NCBI GenBank assembly: GCA_022497155.1
Contig: MU385760.1
Location: 62,001 to 126,000 of the forward strand
Length of the DNA stretch: 64,000 nucleotides
DNA from: Whalleya microplaca
Lineage: Eukaryota > Ascomycota > Sordariomycetes > Xylariales > Xylariaceae
Direction: 5' to 3'
Shown here: piece by piece, positions 22,411 to 36,137 of the stretch
How positions within the stretch are numbered: position 1 is the stretch's first letter
Layout of the letters: each line of letters opens with the position of its first letter
The notes under the pieces: model-generated
Databases searched by the model: none
What the model saw: the letters and a program-made list of their open reading frames with translations, nothing else
Told to the model about the DNA's origin: nothing
Position numbers and translations under genes: made by a program

Positions 22411-25400
22411 GGGTAGTGGTGGTGTTGAGTTCGGGTTTGGGGGTGTGTGTATACATATGTGTATGAGCTACATGCGTATAACTACTAGTATATATAAATA
22501 TAATATCTCACACCTGTTATAGTATCGTGGGATAGGGTGCTAGTGTATAAGATATAAAGGGAGCCAATACGTATCAATAAAGTAAAATTAACCCTGATGG
22601 CATATATAATACCTCTTGATCAAAGGGGAGAGGTTTCAATTGAGTGGTAACTGACTACCAGGTACGGTGTACTAGCCCCATGACAATAGTTAACTTGTCA
22701 CGATTGGGGTAGTTGTTAGTTACCCCTTTTTATTATTGAGTTCGGTAAAATAGTGTTTCCGAGCGCTTAGTATCCAAGCCAAATCTTCTCACCTTCTAAC
22801 ACGAGATTACTTCGACAGTCACAACACTCAATTGACTAGTTGCGATCACGGCAACATTCAAATGACAATTACACACAATCACTGTGATATAATTGTCCTT
22901 TGTCCTATATCACACGACTATTACATGTAACATATATCCGGCTCTTTAATATATCACCCACCCAGAAAAAGGTTACATTCGCATTCAAGGATTCATAGGA
23001 TTGTTTGCAAGGCGATAGACCAAAACCATACACCGCCTTTTCTCACGGCCAAGCCCGGGAGTTACGTCCTCCCCAGGCGTAAATGTGCAATTTCTAGCTT
23101 GGCAGTAGTTGGAGCGAGTCCCGAGCGGTCCGTCCTAATAATAGAAGGAATTCTATTCATCATTACCTGAGGAGATATCTCACTTTGCCGATCTTCTGTG
23201 CCTATTGAGCCTCTTCGGAAATAAGAAACCTAACTAGGATCTTCGATATTAATTATGAGTCACAAGCTACATACCTAGATCTCCCGATATCCATCTTTCT
23301 ATTATCGTGATCTCAAGGATCGGGATACCCGCTTGGTGGTGACGAACGAATTGAGTGAGCGTAGCCGGGCTCACACACTATTTCAGCTGAACATGCCCAC
23401 CAAGTGCAAGATGATGCCGTGCATACGTCAAGCTATGGACTGTGTGCAACATCGATAAGCACCATGATTATACACCGACAGACACCCGCCGGCACTACTC
23501 AGCGGAAGCCTGGGCTAGTCGCCTGTGGCTCCAAACACGGTAGATGCTACCATACGTAGCCTTACCAGAAGGATGAACCCCCAATACTTCGCGAAGCTCT
23601 TGAGCACGTGAACTGATCCGCGGACTACGAGCCAAGGAGGAGATCTGGAACTTGCCGGTTTCTGGCCGGTGAAAATGCCTATCACGCTCAACTGCGTGGT
23701 GAAGTGGCCATATGTAAGTCGCCGCGGATCATCATGTGGCGGCTCGGGCTGCCGTCAAGTTTCGTGCTTACGCGACTGTATTTGAAACATCTCCATCATG
23801 AGCATTTTCCTAGGCCGTGTAGATTTGGAGGCTCGGGTCGCCCGCGAGGTATGCAAGTAGGTATGTAGGTCTGTTTCTAGCGCACGTGTGCACCCCGTCC
23901 TCGACCCGGAACAAAGATCTCGTATATGCAAGGCGCGAACAGCTGGGACAGGCAAGCATGGGTAAGATCTCGCATGTATGCACGCAATCTTGCATGACGA
24001 TCTTGCATGAAGTGAGTTTTTTGCCTGCCTCCCAGCGCCCAACCAATCAGTACGCTCGGCACAGGTGACTCGGCAGATCGTTAAAAGATACCCATCCCGC
24101 ATCCCCGTATGAAACCAGGCTCTGATGTCGTATCCCCGTGGGAGACACCGGATTTCCTAACTCAGATACCTATCTGATAGTTCTCGTAGTGAGTTCCGCC
24201 GACGATGACGTGAGATATATTCGCCAACACATCAAAGTCTCCCGCCAACAAGTGTTGTAGCTATCAGATTAACCCTTGTCGGGTCAAGCGGCATGTGTCC
24301 ACGGTAGTGCAGAATCATTGGACGCTCCATCGCGGTTTGTTGGAAGGATGAACCGGTGAGGCTCGATCGATAATGACAGTTCGTCTCGGCATGTGAAATC
24401 ACTGGTCTTCTGTTCGGCCATGCCATATATATATATGCGAGGCCGTCACGCCAAAGCTAGTGCTATATATTCTAAGTAGCCGTTAGATTTTTCATGCTTC
24501 ATGAGTACCTGTTTTCCCAGTTATCCCCTTTCAAGATACCTGACGAGTCTTCCAAGTTCACAACCTTATCCTCGAGTCGTATCAGCGTGCTTCTCCCTAT
24601 TCATTATATCTATAGTAACCATGTCAACGTCAACTGCTTCTGTCTGTGCCGGGTATGTAATAACTGTCTACACACTACCATACATAAAGGGGCAAGGTTG
24701 CTGATAGAAGGACTCCAAGCAGCTCAACGCCGCCAAAGCCCGAGCATACCTTTTCACACGTTTCCACAGCTCCTGGCGCGGCCAAGGAGAGAAGCTTAGC
24801 AGGTCATCGAATGATGATGTTCGGGCGAGCTCCGGGGAGCACCCTGCTTGGTTCTTCTCGAGATCCGGAGGCTATCATAAGGGAACACCGGGAGAGAGTC
24901 TCTGCTGAACTTAACGCAATTGTGCGTCGAGTATAGCCTGCCACCACGTTGTATTGTGGAGGTAAGTTCATCATTACTATGTTGCCAAATGGCTCTTGGT
25001 TTAGGTCGACTGATGGGTCTTTAGGCCTGAATAGGGGGGTGGGAGGTTATTGCTTAAAGCATTCTTGAACTCGGCCGTGTGATGCAGTAATCATTACACA
25101 CGCATCATCAGAAGGCACATAGCAGGAGATTTTCTGGCGTTGAATGATCTTGAATGAGATACGATTTATACATCAGATTACAAAGTATACGAAATTATAC
25201 TGCCTTTACCTAATAAACCCCCTTCCCCCCTTTCTCCTATCCTTTTGGTGCCCCGACGATCATTATGTTTCTCTGTGATAATAAGTATTTAAGTAATTGG
25301 ATACACTTTGAGTGTATCCATGCCTAGGTAAAGCGCGGCTCAGTTATCAAGTAGATGATTTATCGTCTCAGCTACTATCGGATCGACATATGTCGTAACG

Positions 25401-26817
25401 AATACGTGTGATGTCACACGGCTATTGGAGCCAAGACCTGTTGGAAGCTATACGAGATGCAGGAATGCTGCACGAGTACATATATTGGGTGCTGTTGGTT
25501 GTTATTCGTTACTGATGGAATGTATTACTGCCTAACAAAAGGCATGATCATCAGACGACGCCGATATAGGCAGCAAGAGATTACGCGTACTAGAGTACGT
25601 ACTGTAGTAGCAGGTCTATATAAGACCATACGCCGATACAGATTAGATTGAAACCCATAAGCACCCTCAGAGGCCCTAGAGAATTATTATTGAATCGACA
25701 TATTCCAAGCCCTATTACAGCCCTTGTCACATGTGATGTATTAATCAAAGGTTACTTATACTATATATCGCAGTCGGTGTCATAGCGGAACCACTGTGCA
25801 ACCAAGACTGCCCTTATCGCCCGCAACTAATTACCGTCTAGTTGGTGGTGAAATCCCTCATCCATCACGTATAATCTGTAGCCGACAATTTCATAACAGG
25901 GCAAGTACCCCGAGAAGGGTGGTAGGTATGTCAACAATACAAGGGCAGTATCAAGGTTAAGCTTGTGTACCAATAATATCTGAATCTAACGGTTCAGCTA
26001 ACCTGTTCCCTGTACTGATATCTTCCTGTATACTATTGGGTAAAAATCAAGCGATAACAATTTGTAATATATTGACAGGTTGATGAATACGTCCAAGCAG
26101 TATACTGTCCGTGTTGAACTACATTCACTGTCACTTATCTATATTCTTTACCTCTAAGCTTAGTTGAAGCTCGTATTACAATATTGTACGCAACCGTAGG
26201 AAAAGTATCCATAGTTAGTAGACCATTCCGAGTTTCATGGAGCTGGTAATGATATGGGGATACTGCGAAATAGGGGGGCAGGTGTGAGAACAGCTATTCG
26301 CAAAAGCCGAAGCCTACTAAGTAATGGTCACAACCCAATCTAAGTTCTCTTGATCAAAGTGAACGATTGGTATAACTGAAGAGCCTGAGGCTCTTAGAAA
26401 GAAGAGGAGGGAAAAGGCCAAGGCAATACATGCAGCATACCTATAATCGCGGATACCCCTTGTGGGTAATTTCTAAGCATATACCCTACGCCCCACTACG
26501 ATAAACTACCCCATCATACCTTTACCGCTCACACACACAGGTTGGCTGGGGTTCATCGCGTTAGACTAAGGGGGGGCAGAATGATGACCCTGCGAATACG
26601 GCACCGATTGCGGGGATCGACCATAAGGTTCACACCGGCTTTTACCCCGTACTGCCCACATGTATAGGGAAACATTGTTGGTTAATAAGCAAACATGTCC
26701 CTGCATAATCATTAGCTCAGAGCAACGGTTGGGCTTCCAAACTCCCCTCATACATTCACCATTCCAACATCTTGAACTGTTGAACTAGACTCAGACATCA
26801 AGGTCTCGATAGCAACT
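22411..26817. other. Gene-free stretch, 4.4 kb
   Basis: Only short open frames on both strands, none family-like. Composition is moderately AT-rich but has ordinary CA/TG content, so it is not a RIP relic. No repeat shared with other parts of the window was noticed. The right end holds the promoter of the transporter gene. Confidence 0.5.
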
Positions 26818-28479
26818 ATGCCGCCCAAAAGGGTACCCAAATTTGTGGTAGCTTCCGTTGTTGTTTCCCTTGGCGGGTTACTCAATGGCTACGACACCGG
26901 CTCGATCGGTGCCGTCACGCATATGCCGCAGTTCGCTGACTCTATCGGTCAGCTTTCGGCTACGATGCTTGGTGTTACTGTATCCATGATCATGTTAACC
27001 GGTGCAGTGCCGTCGATGTTCGGGGGCCATCTTGCCGACAAGTTCGGGCGGCTTAGCGTTATCAATCCGGGAGCTCTATGCTTCGGCATAGGCGCACTCT
27101 TGCAAGGCACCTCTTATGGCTTGCCACAGTTTATCGTCGGCAGGGCCATCGGGGGATTTGGTCAAGGCCTGTTCCTGAGCAACATCTCCGTGTATATCTG
27201 TGAGATTGCGCCCGCCAATTTCCGCGGCACGCTTGTTGGACTTCCTCAGTTCATGGCCACGGCTGGGGTTTGTTTTGGATACTTCACCTGCTACGGTACC
27301 GTGAACATCAAATCGGACATGGCCTGGCGTGTGCCGTATATCATACAGTGTTTCATTTCGGCCGTCCTTGCGTGGAGTTGCATTCTGCTTCCTGACTCCC
27401 CCCGGTGGCTAATGCTTCATGGGAGGCAGGCTGACGCACGGCGAGTCTTGGAGCGTCTTGATATCAACATGGTGGAGGCTGAGCGCGATATTCTTACGGC
27501 CACTGAGCAGGTACAAAGCCTGTCACCGTGGCAAGGCTTTGTACTTCTCTTCAAGAGGGGTTACCGCGCTCGCACAATCTTAGCTTTGTTCATACTCGGA
27601 ATGGTTCAGCTATCCGGCATTGATGCTGTGATTTATGTAAGTCTCTCACAGACAACGGATACTGAGATACTAATGCGCCCAAGTACGCCCCAGTCCTCTT
27701 TGAACAGGCCGGGCTGTCCTCGGAAAGTGCCTCATTTTTAGCGTCTGGCCTCTCGGGCATCTTGATGTTTGTAGTCTCCATACCAGCATTCTTGCTCGCC
27801 GATAAATGGGGGAGACGTACTTCAGCTATCAGTGGCGGCCTTTTGCTGTCTGCTTGTATGATGTTGATGGGAACGCTCTACGCTGCAGGGGTAGTTCATA
27901 CTTACGGTGTAGCTAGGTGGCTGGTCATTATCGCCGTCTTTGTGTTCGGCCTGACGTACTGCGCATCATGGGGTATCGTAGGGAAGATTTACGCCAGCGA
28001 GATCCAGCCAACACATACACGTGCAGCAGCGAACTGTGTAGCACAGGGTCTGAGTTTCGTAAGTACTTTTTGTATCATGACAGCCAAGAGTTCCCAACTA
28101 ATCCTAGACGTTTCAGTTTACAAATTTCCTTGTGGCCATCCTAACACCCATACTACTGGAAGCGTCCGCCTTCGGCGCGTACTTCCTTTTTGGTGGTCTC
28201 GCCTTTGGCACCGTTGCTGTACTCACGGCATATATGCCAGAAACTCGCGGACGCTCACTCGAGAACATCCAAGAAGCGTTCCACAGGCCCGCGCTGAGTA
28301 GCCTCACACAGCTCCTTAGGGTTTCTGGCTCCGCTCCAAGGCGCCGGGCCCCAAATACCCCTATACCTTCAAATGAAGAGGTTGAAATGAATACTCGTGA
28401 TGCAGCTGGATCGGCCACTGTTAGCGCAACCTTGGTAGAAACGGTGGCTAGGTCTATGAGACTCAACGTTTCGGTATAG
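26818..28479 (+). CDS. MFS transporter, sugar porter family
   Basis: Exons 26,818-27,636, 27,684-28,058 and 28,117-28,479 (introns 47 and 58 nt); 518 residues. Sugar-porter signatures are present in order: GGLLNGYDTGSIGAV in helix 1, DKFGR between helices 2 and 3, RAIGGFGQGLF, PDSPRWL before the central loop, QLSGIDAVIYYAPVLF, DKWGRR in the second half, and PETRGRSLENIQEAF at the end of helix 12. About 12 membrane helices in the plasma membrane are expected. The family moves hexoses, lactose/cellobiose, quinate and related small molecules by proton symport; the substrate here cannot be told. It ends 393 bp from the 3' end of the secreted hydrolase gene, tail to tail. Exon joins restore the conserved IYYAPVLF and LSFFTNFLVAIL text, which supports the intron model. 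Confidence 0.88.
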
Positions 28480-28872
28480 ACTATATGTCTCCTCTAAGTG
28501 CGACAAATTATGCTACTCTAGACTGGTACAGTTGGCATGAGTAAGGTCAAATAGCGGATAGGAAGCTACTGTAATAAAGGCACTGAGATTCAGAACCATG
28601 CCAATAACCGCATGCTAAACGAACCCAATTTGGTGGAACCTGATATCCGCGGTCTCAATAGTCATCCCTTTACCTAAACACAAGATTATATTACTCTGTG
28701 TAACGATGCCCCATTCCCTGAACAACTTTGGATGACGAAGTTCCCTTCGACTTCTTGGAGTGTTGTTAAATGTTGTATAAGAATTGTTATACAATGATAA
28801 AAAAGCCATTAACCCATCAAGTGGTATAGTGTAACAACGTAATATACTACATCCTCTGAATTTGAAGCCGGA

Positions 28873-30860
28873 TCATTCTTTGTTCAACGTGATTCTTAAC
28901 GACGGTGATGTAACACTTACCACCTTACCGTTTGAATCAAAATTGAAAATCAACTCATCCATAGCCGCCGTGCCGTATATGACAGATTCAATGGTGACCC
29001 AGTTTCCACACTCAGTCGAGAACATCTTGTTCTCATTTCTAGCGGCATCGGCATCCTCGAATATGGCTTTGAATACCACTCTCTTCCCACCATCTTCAGT
29101 TGGCCCCTCAAGTCCGGTTGGGTACAATCTGATCCTTGGTGTGACCGGTGTGTACTCCATCTGCAGTACTGTGGATATATACGCAAAGTCTGTTCCGTTG
29201 CTAAACCACTGCGAAACACCCAAGCCAGGAAGATCATCTGTAGTGATGGTGAGAGATGAGTTTACAGCGTTGTTAGTGGATACATAGTGTCCGTTGTAAA
29301 CGTCTCCTGCTTGGGTACGCGCTGCCTCATCTACCGCTGGGAGCAAAGACTCCCCTATCGTATCTACTTTTATATTAGAACTTTGTCTTCGTAGTGATAC
29401 TGGCAAGGGGAAATACCAGCAAGAGAAAAGCCAGAGTTGCCTGGGATTTCACCGGCTAGAAGAATCGAAATCCCAATGTCGAAATCTGGTATTATAGCAA
29501 GGAGAGCGCTGTAATCTCCAATGGATCCAGCCTTGTTATAAGCTGTTATATGTCTATACTTGTGTCCCAAATTAATCCTCCTGGCGCCCCATGGGACGCT
29601 GACCATTGCGAGCGGATCCGCCGAAAACGCAAAGGGCTTAAGCCAGCGTCTCGTCATGATAGGAGAGAGCAACTCGTAGTTGAGAATTGACCGACCTGTA
29701 GTAGATAGGTCTGATACTGAAGCATACATATTTCCAGTTCTATGTTCGCATAAGCCCCTATTTCATGTGTGGGTATGGCTAAAGACTCACGCGGCTGATT
29801 CACCAATATCAAAAGACCATCCTGTTTCAGTTCTGTTCCCGGGAATGATGCCTCGTGAATCATCGGGAGCCCTGAGAAACGAGTTATTCAATCCTAGCGG
29901 GTTGATGACCGTATCTTCAAGCAGTGTTTGAAAGGACTGCCCAGTAATTTCTTCTAGTGCATACCCCCTATGAAACCTAATGTTAATCATTTTAAATCAT
30001 ATAAAAAACAGGCATATCCTTACAGTAACTGAAAGCCAACGTTAGAATATGCTGGCGTTTGGAATGGAACAAACGATGGGTAGAATTTAGCGATCCCGGC
30101 GAAAAACTCTGCACACAATAATCAGCAATTGACTCTCAAATTTTCTCATCGACTCAGATCTTACGCTCCCGGGTGCACACAGGAGAGGCCCCGCAAGGGG
30201 GCTTTTCTTCTGAGCTCAAAGGCGGAAATCCTAGCTTGAGCACGTTGTCTCTTGTTTCTTTCGACTGTGTCAATTCTCCAAGCAACGCGTCTAATTAAAC
30301 TCTGTCAGTCTCATGTTAGGCTACATCTGAGGTTTGCACTGACATTCTCGTGGGATGCCAGTCATCTGCGTGGCCAAACCACCAATGGTAACATCATCCC
30401 AAGCAGTATCAGCCACAGGGTCCGTCCGATTTGCCAGTGCTTGAAGCTCAGGTACGTATTTTGTGATAGGTTCATTCCACATCTTGTCACCAGCATTGAT
30501 AAGGAAAGTGTAGATCGTAAAGATCTTCGTCAAACTCCCAAGGCGGAAGACCGTATTAGCGTCAACTGTACTCACACCGGTTGAGTTTTGGGTTGCAAGC
30601 TTTGGCGCTGTATGTGACACTGAAAATAGTGCCTTGGGGTCACTTGCAGAGAAAACCTCGATTGCAATGGAATAGTTCTGGGCTTCGGCTGTTATATTCG
30701 CGAATATGCTCGTAAGATTTGCGACAGCGGCCTGAAGCGCCTCGCTTTCAGAGAGTCCCACGGGCTTTGGATATATAGGACCATCAATAGGACATGCTGG
30801 ACCGGCCGCGGCTACCGATATCATGCAACCGATTAGAATGCCAATCTTCGTAAAGAACAT
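28873..30860 (-). CDS. Secreted beta-lactamase-fold serine hydrolase
   Basis: Six exons: 30,860-30,344; 30,290-30,165; 30,108-30,024; 29,967-29,791; 29,739-29,417; 29,366-28,873. Introns of 50-56 nt, all GT/AG; 573 residues, frame closed exactly. Residues 1-19 form a signal peptide. The class C/DD-peptidase triad is visible: Ser109-Leu-Thr-Lys112 (S-x-x-K), Tyr235-Ser-Asn (Y-x-N) and a KAG in place of the usual K/H-T-G. Many N-glycosylation sequons (NLT, NIT, NYS, NST) support secretion. Fungal relatives are secreted beta-lactamase-like hydrolases of mostly unknown substrate; some members of the wider family act on lactones or esters in secondary metabolism. The extra C-terminal part (after about 410) is the all-beta extension common in the fungal group. 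No other biosynthetic genes are near, so no pathway is inferred. Confidence 0.85.
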
Positions 30861-33800
30861 ATTGGGCTATCTTCAACCGTGTAATGACATGAAGACTGAG
30901 CAGGAACAAGGAAGCTATAGTAGCATGTTAATAGCTGCTGATGTATTCGGGTAGCTCAATAGAAAATCCAATGGTGCTCAAGAGATTGACAGGATCCCGC
31001 GCCAAGCAGAATTAGCTATCAAGCCCAGGTCGGTGGTGAGGATTATATTCACGGAGATATCGGTCCTTCTTAACGAATAACAGCAATGCGATCAACACGA
31101 TGGCTAAAACCCAAGTTCCGCGTGTGGGCAACGGAACTTGGGATATTAGGCATGTAACCCTCCATCCCAAAAATGCAGGAGTAATCAATATTAAAGCTTC
31201 TGCTTGCCTATTCCAGGTTTAGTAAGCAAGGTATAGGTTGCATCTAGATTATGTGGAGATGTCACAATATATGATTCAGGTACGCTCTGGCGAGCGCACA
31301 ACATAGAGTAGTCTAGATCTTATCATGCGAAATTTGACGAATGGGGCTTGCGGTCATATTCATCATGAAATATTTAAAGAAAAGAAAAAGAGCATTAATC
31401 CAGTGCAATGCAACAGAAACTAGACTGTACGTATTCTAGTTACTTCATTCATTATTCGTCTCTCGTGTTTCTAGGAATATGATAACGTATCTTACCCTTC
31501 CGAATCCCTAATCATGCAAAGGTCTCTAAAAAGGGGGGATTGGCATACGTAGTACCAATATAACCCCTGCTATTCTCGGGTAAAATACCAGGTAGTCTTG
31601 TCTGTAACGCCGTGAGATCATTGACCTTGGCGTTGTTGGGCTGTAACCTTCCGTCTACGGAAGATATATACTCAACCTATCAAATCAAATAATCCGTATG
31701 AAAGCTTTTCAGCTAAGTGCATATTGAATACCTATATGAAAAAGGTGGAGGCATTATAGAGAATCATTAGTGATTAGTGACACACAACCTATAGTTGACC
31801 TTTGTGTATAATATTAGCAATATTAGCTTTCAATCATCTTATCTCAAATGTATGAACTGAAAGACCGAGAATTCATAGATAAATCTATATAAATTTAATA
31901 CCTAATGAGAGTATGGTTGTTAACAGAAGAAGGTTTAGTAGTTACAATCTGTCAAAGAGAGAAGTAGTTTTGTAAGATTCTTTTTGACATAGTCACTGTT
32001 GTCCCGTTTTCGTTTCTGACACTGTGTCAATGATTCTATCTCAAACGTTAATTATATAGAGAACTTCCTCATTTCACCTCATGTATACAAAGTCAAATCG
32101 TAATTACCTTTCTGTAGTATTCAAACACCTTTATGTAATACTTAATCACCTTTCTGTAGTACTCAATTACCTTTCTGTAATACTCAATCACCTTTCTGTA
32201 GTACGAAATCTAGACCATGGTTCTTCGTGTAGGGTCTGTAAATGAGCGTGTATACGAGCCACTGCCCCCCGCAATTGGATTGTTTAATATAAATCGAAGT
32301 AGGTACGGCGGTCTGATAAATAGGAACATCGGAAACCAAAAATCCAAAGTAGCCGTTAGATATTTATATTCCTTAAATGTTGTTCAAATTGAAAGAGACC
32401 GGCCATAAGAGCCAGTGCATCCCATGTGCTGTCTCGACTACCTAGGTACGGTAATGTCTGCCAACATTATTCACTGTGTAGAGTCACGTAACCATAAACC
32501 TACAAGAGAGACATGGGCTGAACACATTGTGTCGTTGACATATTAGGTAGGCAGCATACGTCCTCGAATCAATAGACAAAGACAATGGCCATTTAGGCAG
32601 TCATTCTAATATAAAGGAAGAGGTAGAATAACATTTTAGGTTCAACTTTAGAGGTAATTCAGATGTTCTGTTCCCATTCGCTACGTGTTACAGAGTATAT
32701 AATGGGCTACTATCTGACTGGTATTAGCGGTATCGATTTTGCCACACTAAAGCTATATGGTTTATGGTCGAGAGTTAGTATATCATAGATCACAGTTGTG
32801 ACAGAGCCGCAAATACCAGCATTGACCGCAGTATTTATCGCATCCAGCGTACTATTAGACGCAGCAAAGTCGTATTCGATACTCTAGCTTATGAGGAGGA
32901 GCCAACGGGACTTCAGCTCTTTGCATTACGTCGCTAACAGAGCTTGTAAGTCAAATATATTAAACCAAGCACTCTAGTAACCAGGTTTCCAAACCCTAGG
33001 TAGCTAATCATTTTAGATAGGTATGAGCTTCAGTCCCGTATCGTTATTTCCCCGCATTATAGATTACATTACCTGCTGACTGGAAGTTACAGTGGAGTTT
33101 GTGTCATCGTTCATGCCCTCTGATCCAAGAATTTAGACTTATTGCGAAGTTTCACTCCTTCGATACCGTAAACGACAATGATTACTTTTAATGTTAATAC
33201 CTCAAGCCAACTGAGTGTCGACTTAATCCTTTACGAGACTCTGGACATATGCGTTATGATGTACACATAAGATATCGGGCCATATCGCAATTGAACCAAT
33301 CTACAGGCTTTGAAGCCCGGCGGAAGCCAAACGGGTATATTTGATTCCAAACATCTAACACCCTTACAATGCGTGTTCCAGGGTTATTTATTTCCAGCTG
33401 AAGCCTCCCTCGAAATGGCATCTATCTAATTTTGATACGTCTAGAGTCGAGTAAACATCTACATTTCGAGGCTCCAGGCTTTTGCAATTTGCACAACATT
33501 CAGTTGCATTCACTCTGGTCAATATGATTCATATTGGTTCAGAGAGTCAGTTACCTTGAAAGCCTCGGCTTTGTGAGTAGACTCTTCGATGGCTGGCTCC
33601 CCTGAATAACAGCATCCTCGCTCCAATGATTTACATATATGCTAAGTTATCTATTATGTGCTTGCAAGCTGAATCGAGCTGAGTCCTCCCCAACTATCCA
33701 CATCCATTTGCCAAGTCTCGATAAAACAGTACCCATATAGAATTGACACTTGACTTTATAGGGGAATGGTAGAATAAAAGCGGTAGGTTCAAGCGTTGTA

Positions 33801-35344
33801 GATGGTGAGGAACCATATCTGTAATGGAATACCCAAATGCTTAACTAGCCAAGAACAGCGAAGAACATAAATATAGAAGTGGATTTCATTCATTCTATAT
33901 ACCTAATATACAAGTTATCACAGCTACAGTGTGTGCAATGATCATTTAGGTGCTGCCGTGATCACTCTAGTAAAATTGTGTAAAGGTCTAAGATCCGAAG
34001 GATCTTCTAGTTACTATAATTGCTCCGAGATCCATAGGCTTAAAAAATATCTTCAATACCCCTATTATCGTGACACAAGTAAAGTTTAAATATAGTCTCG
34101 CCCGTCAAGAACCCCACAATTCAAGTCACCGACAAGTCGACGACCCCTTCCAAAAAGTAACAGAACATTTAAAAGTGTTCAGTAAGTAGCAATTTTAAGT
34201 AAAAAGTCTCCAGAATCTTACGTTAGCAACAAAGTATTTATGTGTACTAGAAGTGGATATTTAGCCCCGCAGTAATAAATCCTAAGCTGAAAATCAATCG
34301 CAGCAGTACCTAATAAAAGGTAGAAATTTAAAAACTACATCTCATTGTAACGCCTGACCAATTTATCTGAGCTAATCAGGAAGATATTGTAGTTGTTAAG
34401 TTCATGTAGAAGGAAAGTGAAAGGCGATGTCGGGCATGAAAACTTCATACCCATCCTAGAAGAAGTCAAGAGTAGAGACGACGGTATAACTCATGAACTG
34501 ATAATTATCTCTACATATAGTCGGTATTCTCATAGGAGTAGTAGAGGTCAAACAAGCGGTAGGAAGTTAAGCACGCAAGACTCTATAGTCTACTATTTTC
34601 TACTGTCTCGGTATGTACAGACTACTTAGCTCCAGTGTTCCGTTCTTTAATTTACATATTTTCCTTCGCAAGCTCCGTCCTAGCATTCCTATTGACCAGG
34701 GTACACAGAAATGGGATATGCCGAACCGTAGACTTTAAGTAAAGACAGTACCTCGGAAGTAATTATTACGTACTCAAGTCCCGTTTTTATGCTATATATA
34801 GAAATCCACATAAGATCCAGATGAAAGTAATATGCACATCTCGGTATCCCAGATCTCACATTACTCTTTATTTCGAAAATGTCAAACAGGCTGACAATGA
34901 ACTTGATTTACTTTGCCTTGATTTTTATTTACAGCAAGACTAACTACTAGCCTTTTACCAGCACATTGATAATTGACACTTTATTTTATAAAGACTGCAT
35001 TCTTATTCGTAACATAACTTTGAAACTGTTATAAGGGATGACCTCGTTATTTCGAACTCTTCTATCAGAGGATATGGGATCAGGTTAGTTGCTCCTCTAT
35101 TCTGATGCAATATGTTTATATATATACTGTGGGGATCACGGAAACGGAAAGTTCCCTGGATAGAGAGATCAATCGTGTGAAAACATTCCTAAGAGAAGCA
35201 AAACTAGAAAGTCTGATGTAAATCTTATACCTATATAAATGCCTGACCATCTTCAATTCCAACCTGCCATATTGCTATTACTTGATTGACAGTCTTATTG
35301 CAATACTTATTCCTGCTACCGACCGTGGCCATCGTCTCTTGAAT
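30861..35344. other. Gene-free, AT-leaning stretch, 4.5 kb
   Basis: No supported gene on either strand. The composition is AT-leaning but keeps CA and TG, so it is not strongly RIPed. It contains a 21-bp minisatellite at 32,101-32,204 (separate entry). The left end must hold the promoter of the secreted hydrolase, the right end that of the small secreted protein. Confidence 0.5.
32101..32204. repeat. 21-bp minisatellite, about five copies
   Basis: Repeating unit close to CACCTTTCTGTAGTACTCAAT, with one or two changes per copy. Lies in the middle of a gene-free stretch. Confidence 0.8.
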
Positions 35345-35837
35345 ATGCAGCTTGCAACCATTCTTTCTTTGGTGTCGCTTATAGCAACGGTGCAAGCCCG
35401 TTGTTATAGTCTGAAAGATGCCCCAGGCGAGACATGGGGTAGTAAGCAGGCGCTTGCGCGGGAGGTTGTAGACAAGCTCTGCTCGGGCTCAGATAGCATT
35501 TACGGCTCGCTCAATGGCACGTACGGAGCTGATGGCGACAGCTCGCAACACCGACTTAAACAAATGACGTTTGGTATGCCATACAATACATGGCAGCAGC
35601 ACATGGCCTTCGAGATTTGGCACCTCAAAAGTGGGCAACGCTATCTGGGGTATGAGGAGTGCAAGAGTGGCCTCAATAAGGAAGTCAACTGCGATGCCGG
35701 CGGCAGGACTGCGTACGAAAACTGGGAATACAGGTATGATCCTCATTGAAGTTACCTTGACTTCATTTATCAATATTGAACTTGGACTTACTTAATTTTA
35801 TAACAGAGCCGACATCGGTCCAGGGGAACAATACTAA
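35345..35837 (+). CDS. Small secreted cysteine-containing protein (effector-like)
   Basis: Exons 35,345-35,733 and 35,807-35,837 (73-nt intron, GT/AG); 139 residues. The first 18 residues (MQLATILSLVSLIATVQA) are a clear signal peptide. The mature part has four cysteines (20, 46, 106, 116), enough for two disulfide bonds, no membrane segment, and one N-glycosylation site (NGT). I do not recognise the family. Size, secretion and cysteines are those of many fungal effectors or apoplastic proteins, but this is only a resemblance. The start is the ATG giving the signal peptide; the frame is open upstream without another ATG. A dispersed repeat begins about 130 bp after the stop, and gene-poor DNA lies upstream, a setting where fast-evolving secreted proteins are often found. 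Confidence 0.7.
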
Positions 35838-35966
35838 ATTCGAATGTCCTTAAGCAAAAATCTCGTTTTGCCCCTTCCTAAAGCTCTGCGCCGAAGCCTG
35901 AGTATTGTTATGGGGCTAGTGTGCCGTAGCACATATATATTGCTTGTCTTTTTCCTTTCACTCTCA

Positions 35967-36137
35967 GATAGACTACACAGCTCAGACGGCTTGTCGCCGA
36001 TAATAGACATATCTCTCCTCTTGATCAATCGCCGTTACAAGTGACACTTTTGTTGCCTTGATTACCTCTGATCGGTTAGCTATGAAGTGGCTCCCCCTAT
36101 ACTACCTTTACCCCGACACCCCGTCCCAAGACAGTAT
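35967..36137. repeat. Second copy of the dispersed repeat found in the gypsy 5' LTR
   Basis: Aligns with 10,644-10,815 over about 170 bp, e.g. TTGTCGCCGAtAATAGACA, TGATCAATCGCCGTTACAAG and the CAAGACAGTAT end (AAGACAATAT in the other copy). Differences are largely C/T and G/A. No coding potential or terminal repeats seen; perhaps a short non-autonomous element or solo-LTR fragment. Confidence 0.7.

Noticed and set aside
23755..24799. Overlapping frames of 60-115 codons on both strands
   Set aside because: No conserved motif, no plausible splice extension, several frames compete over the same bases.
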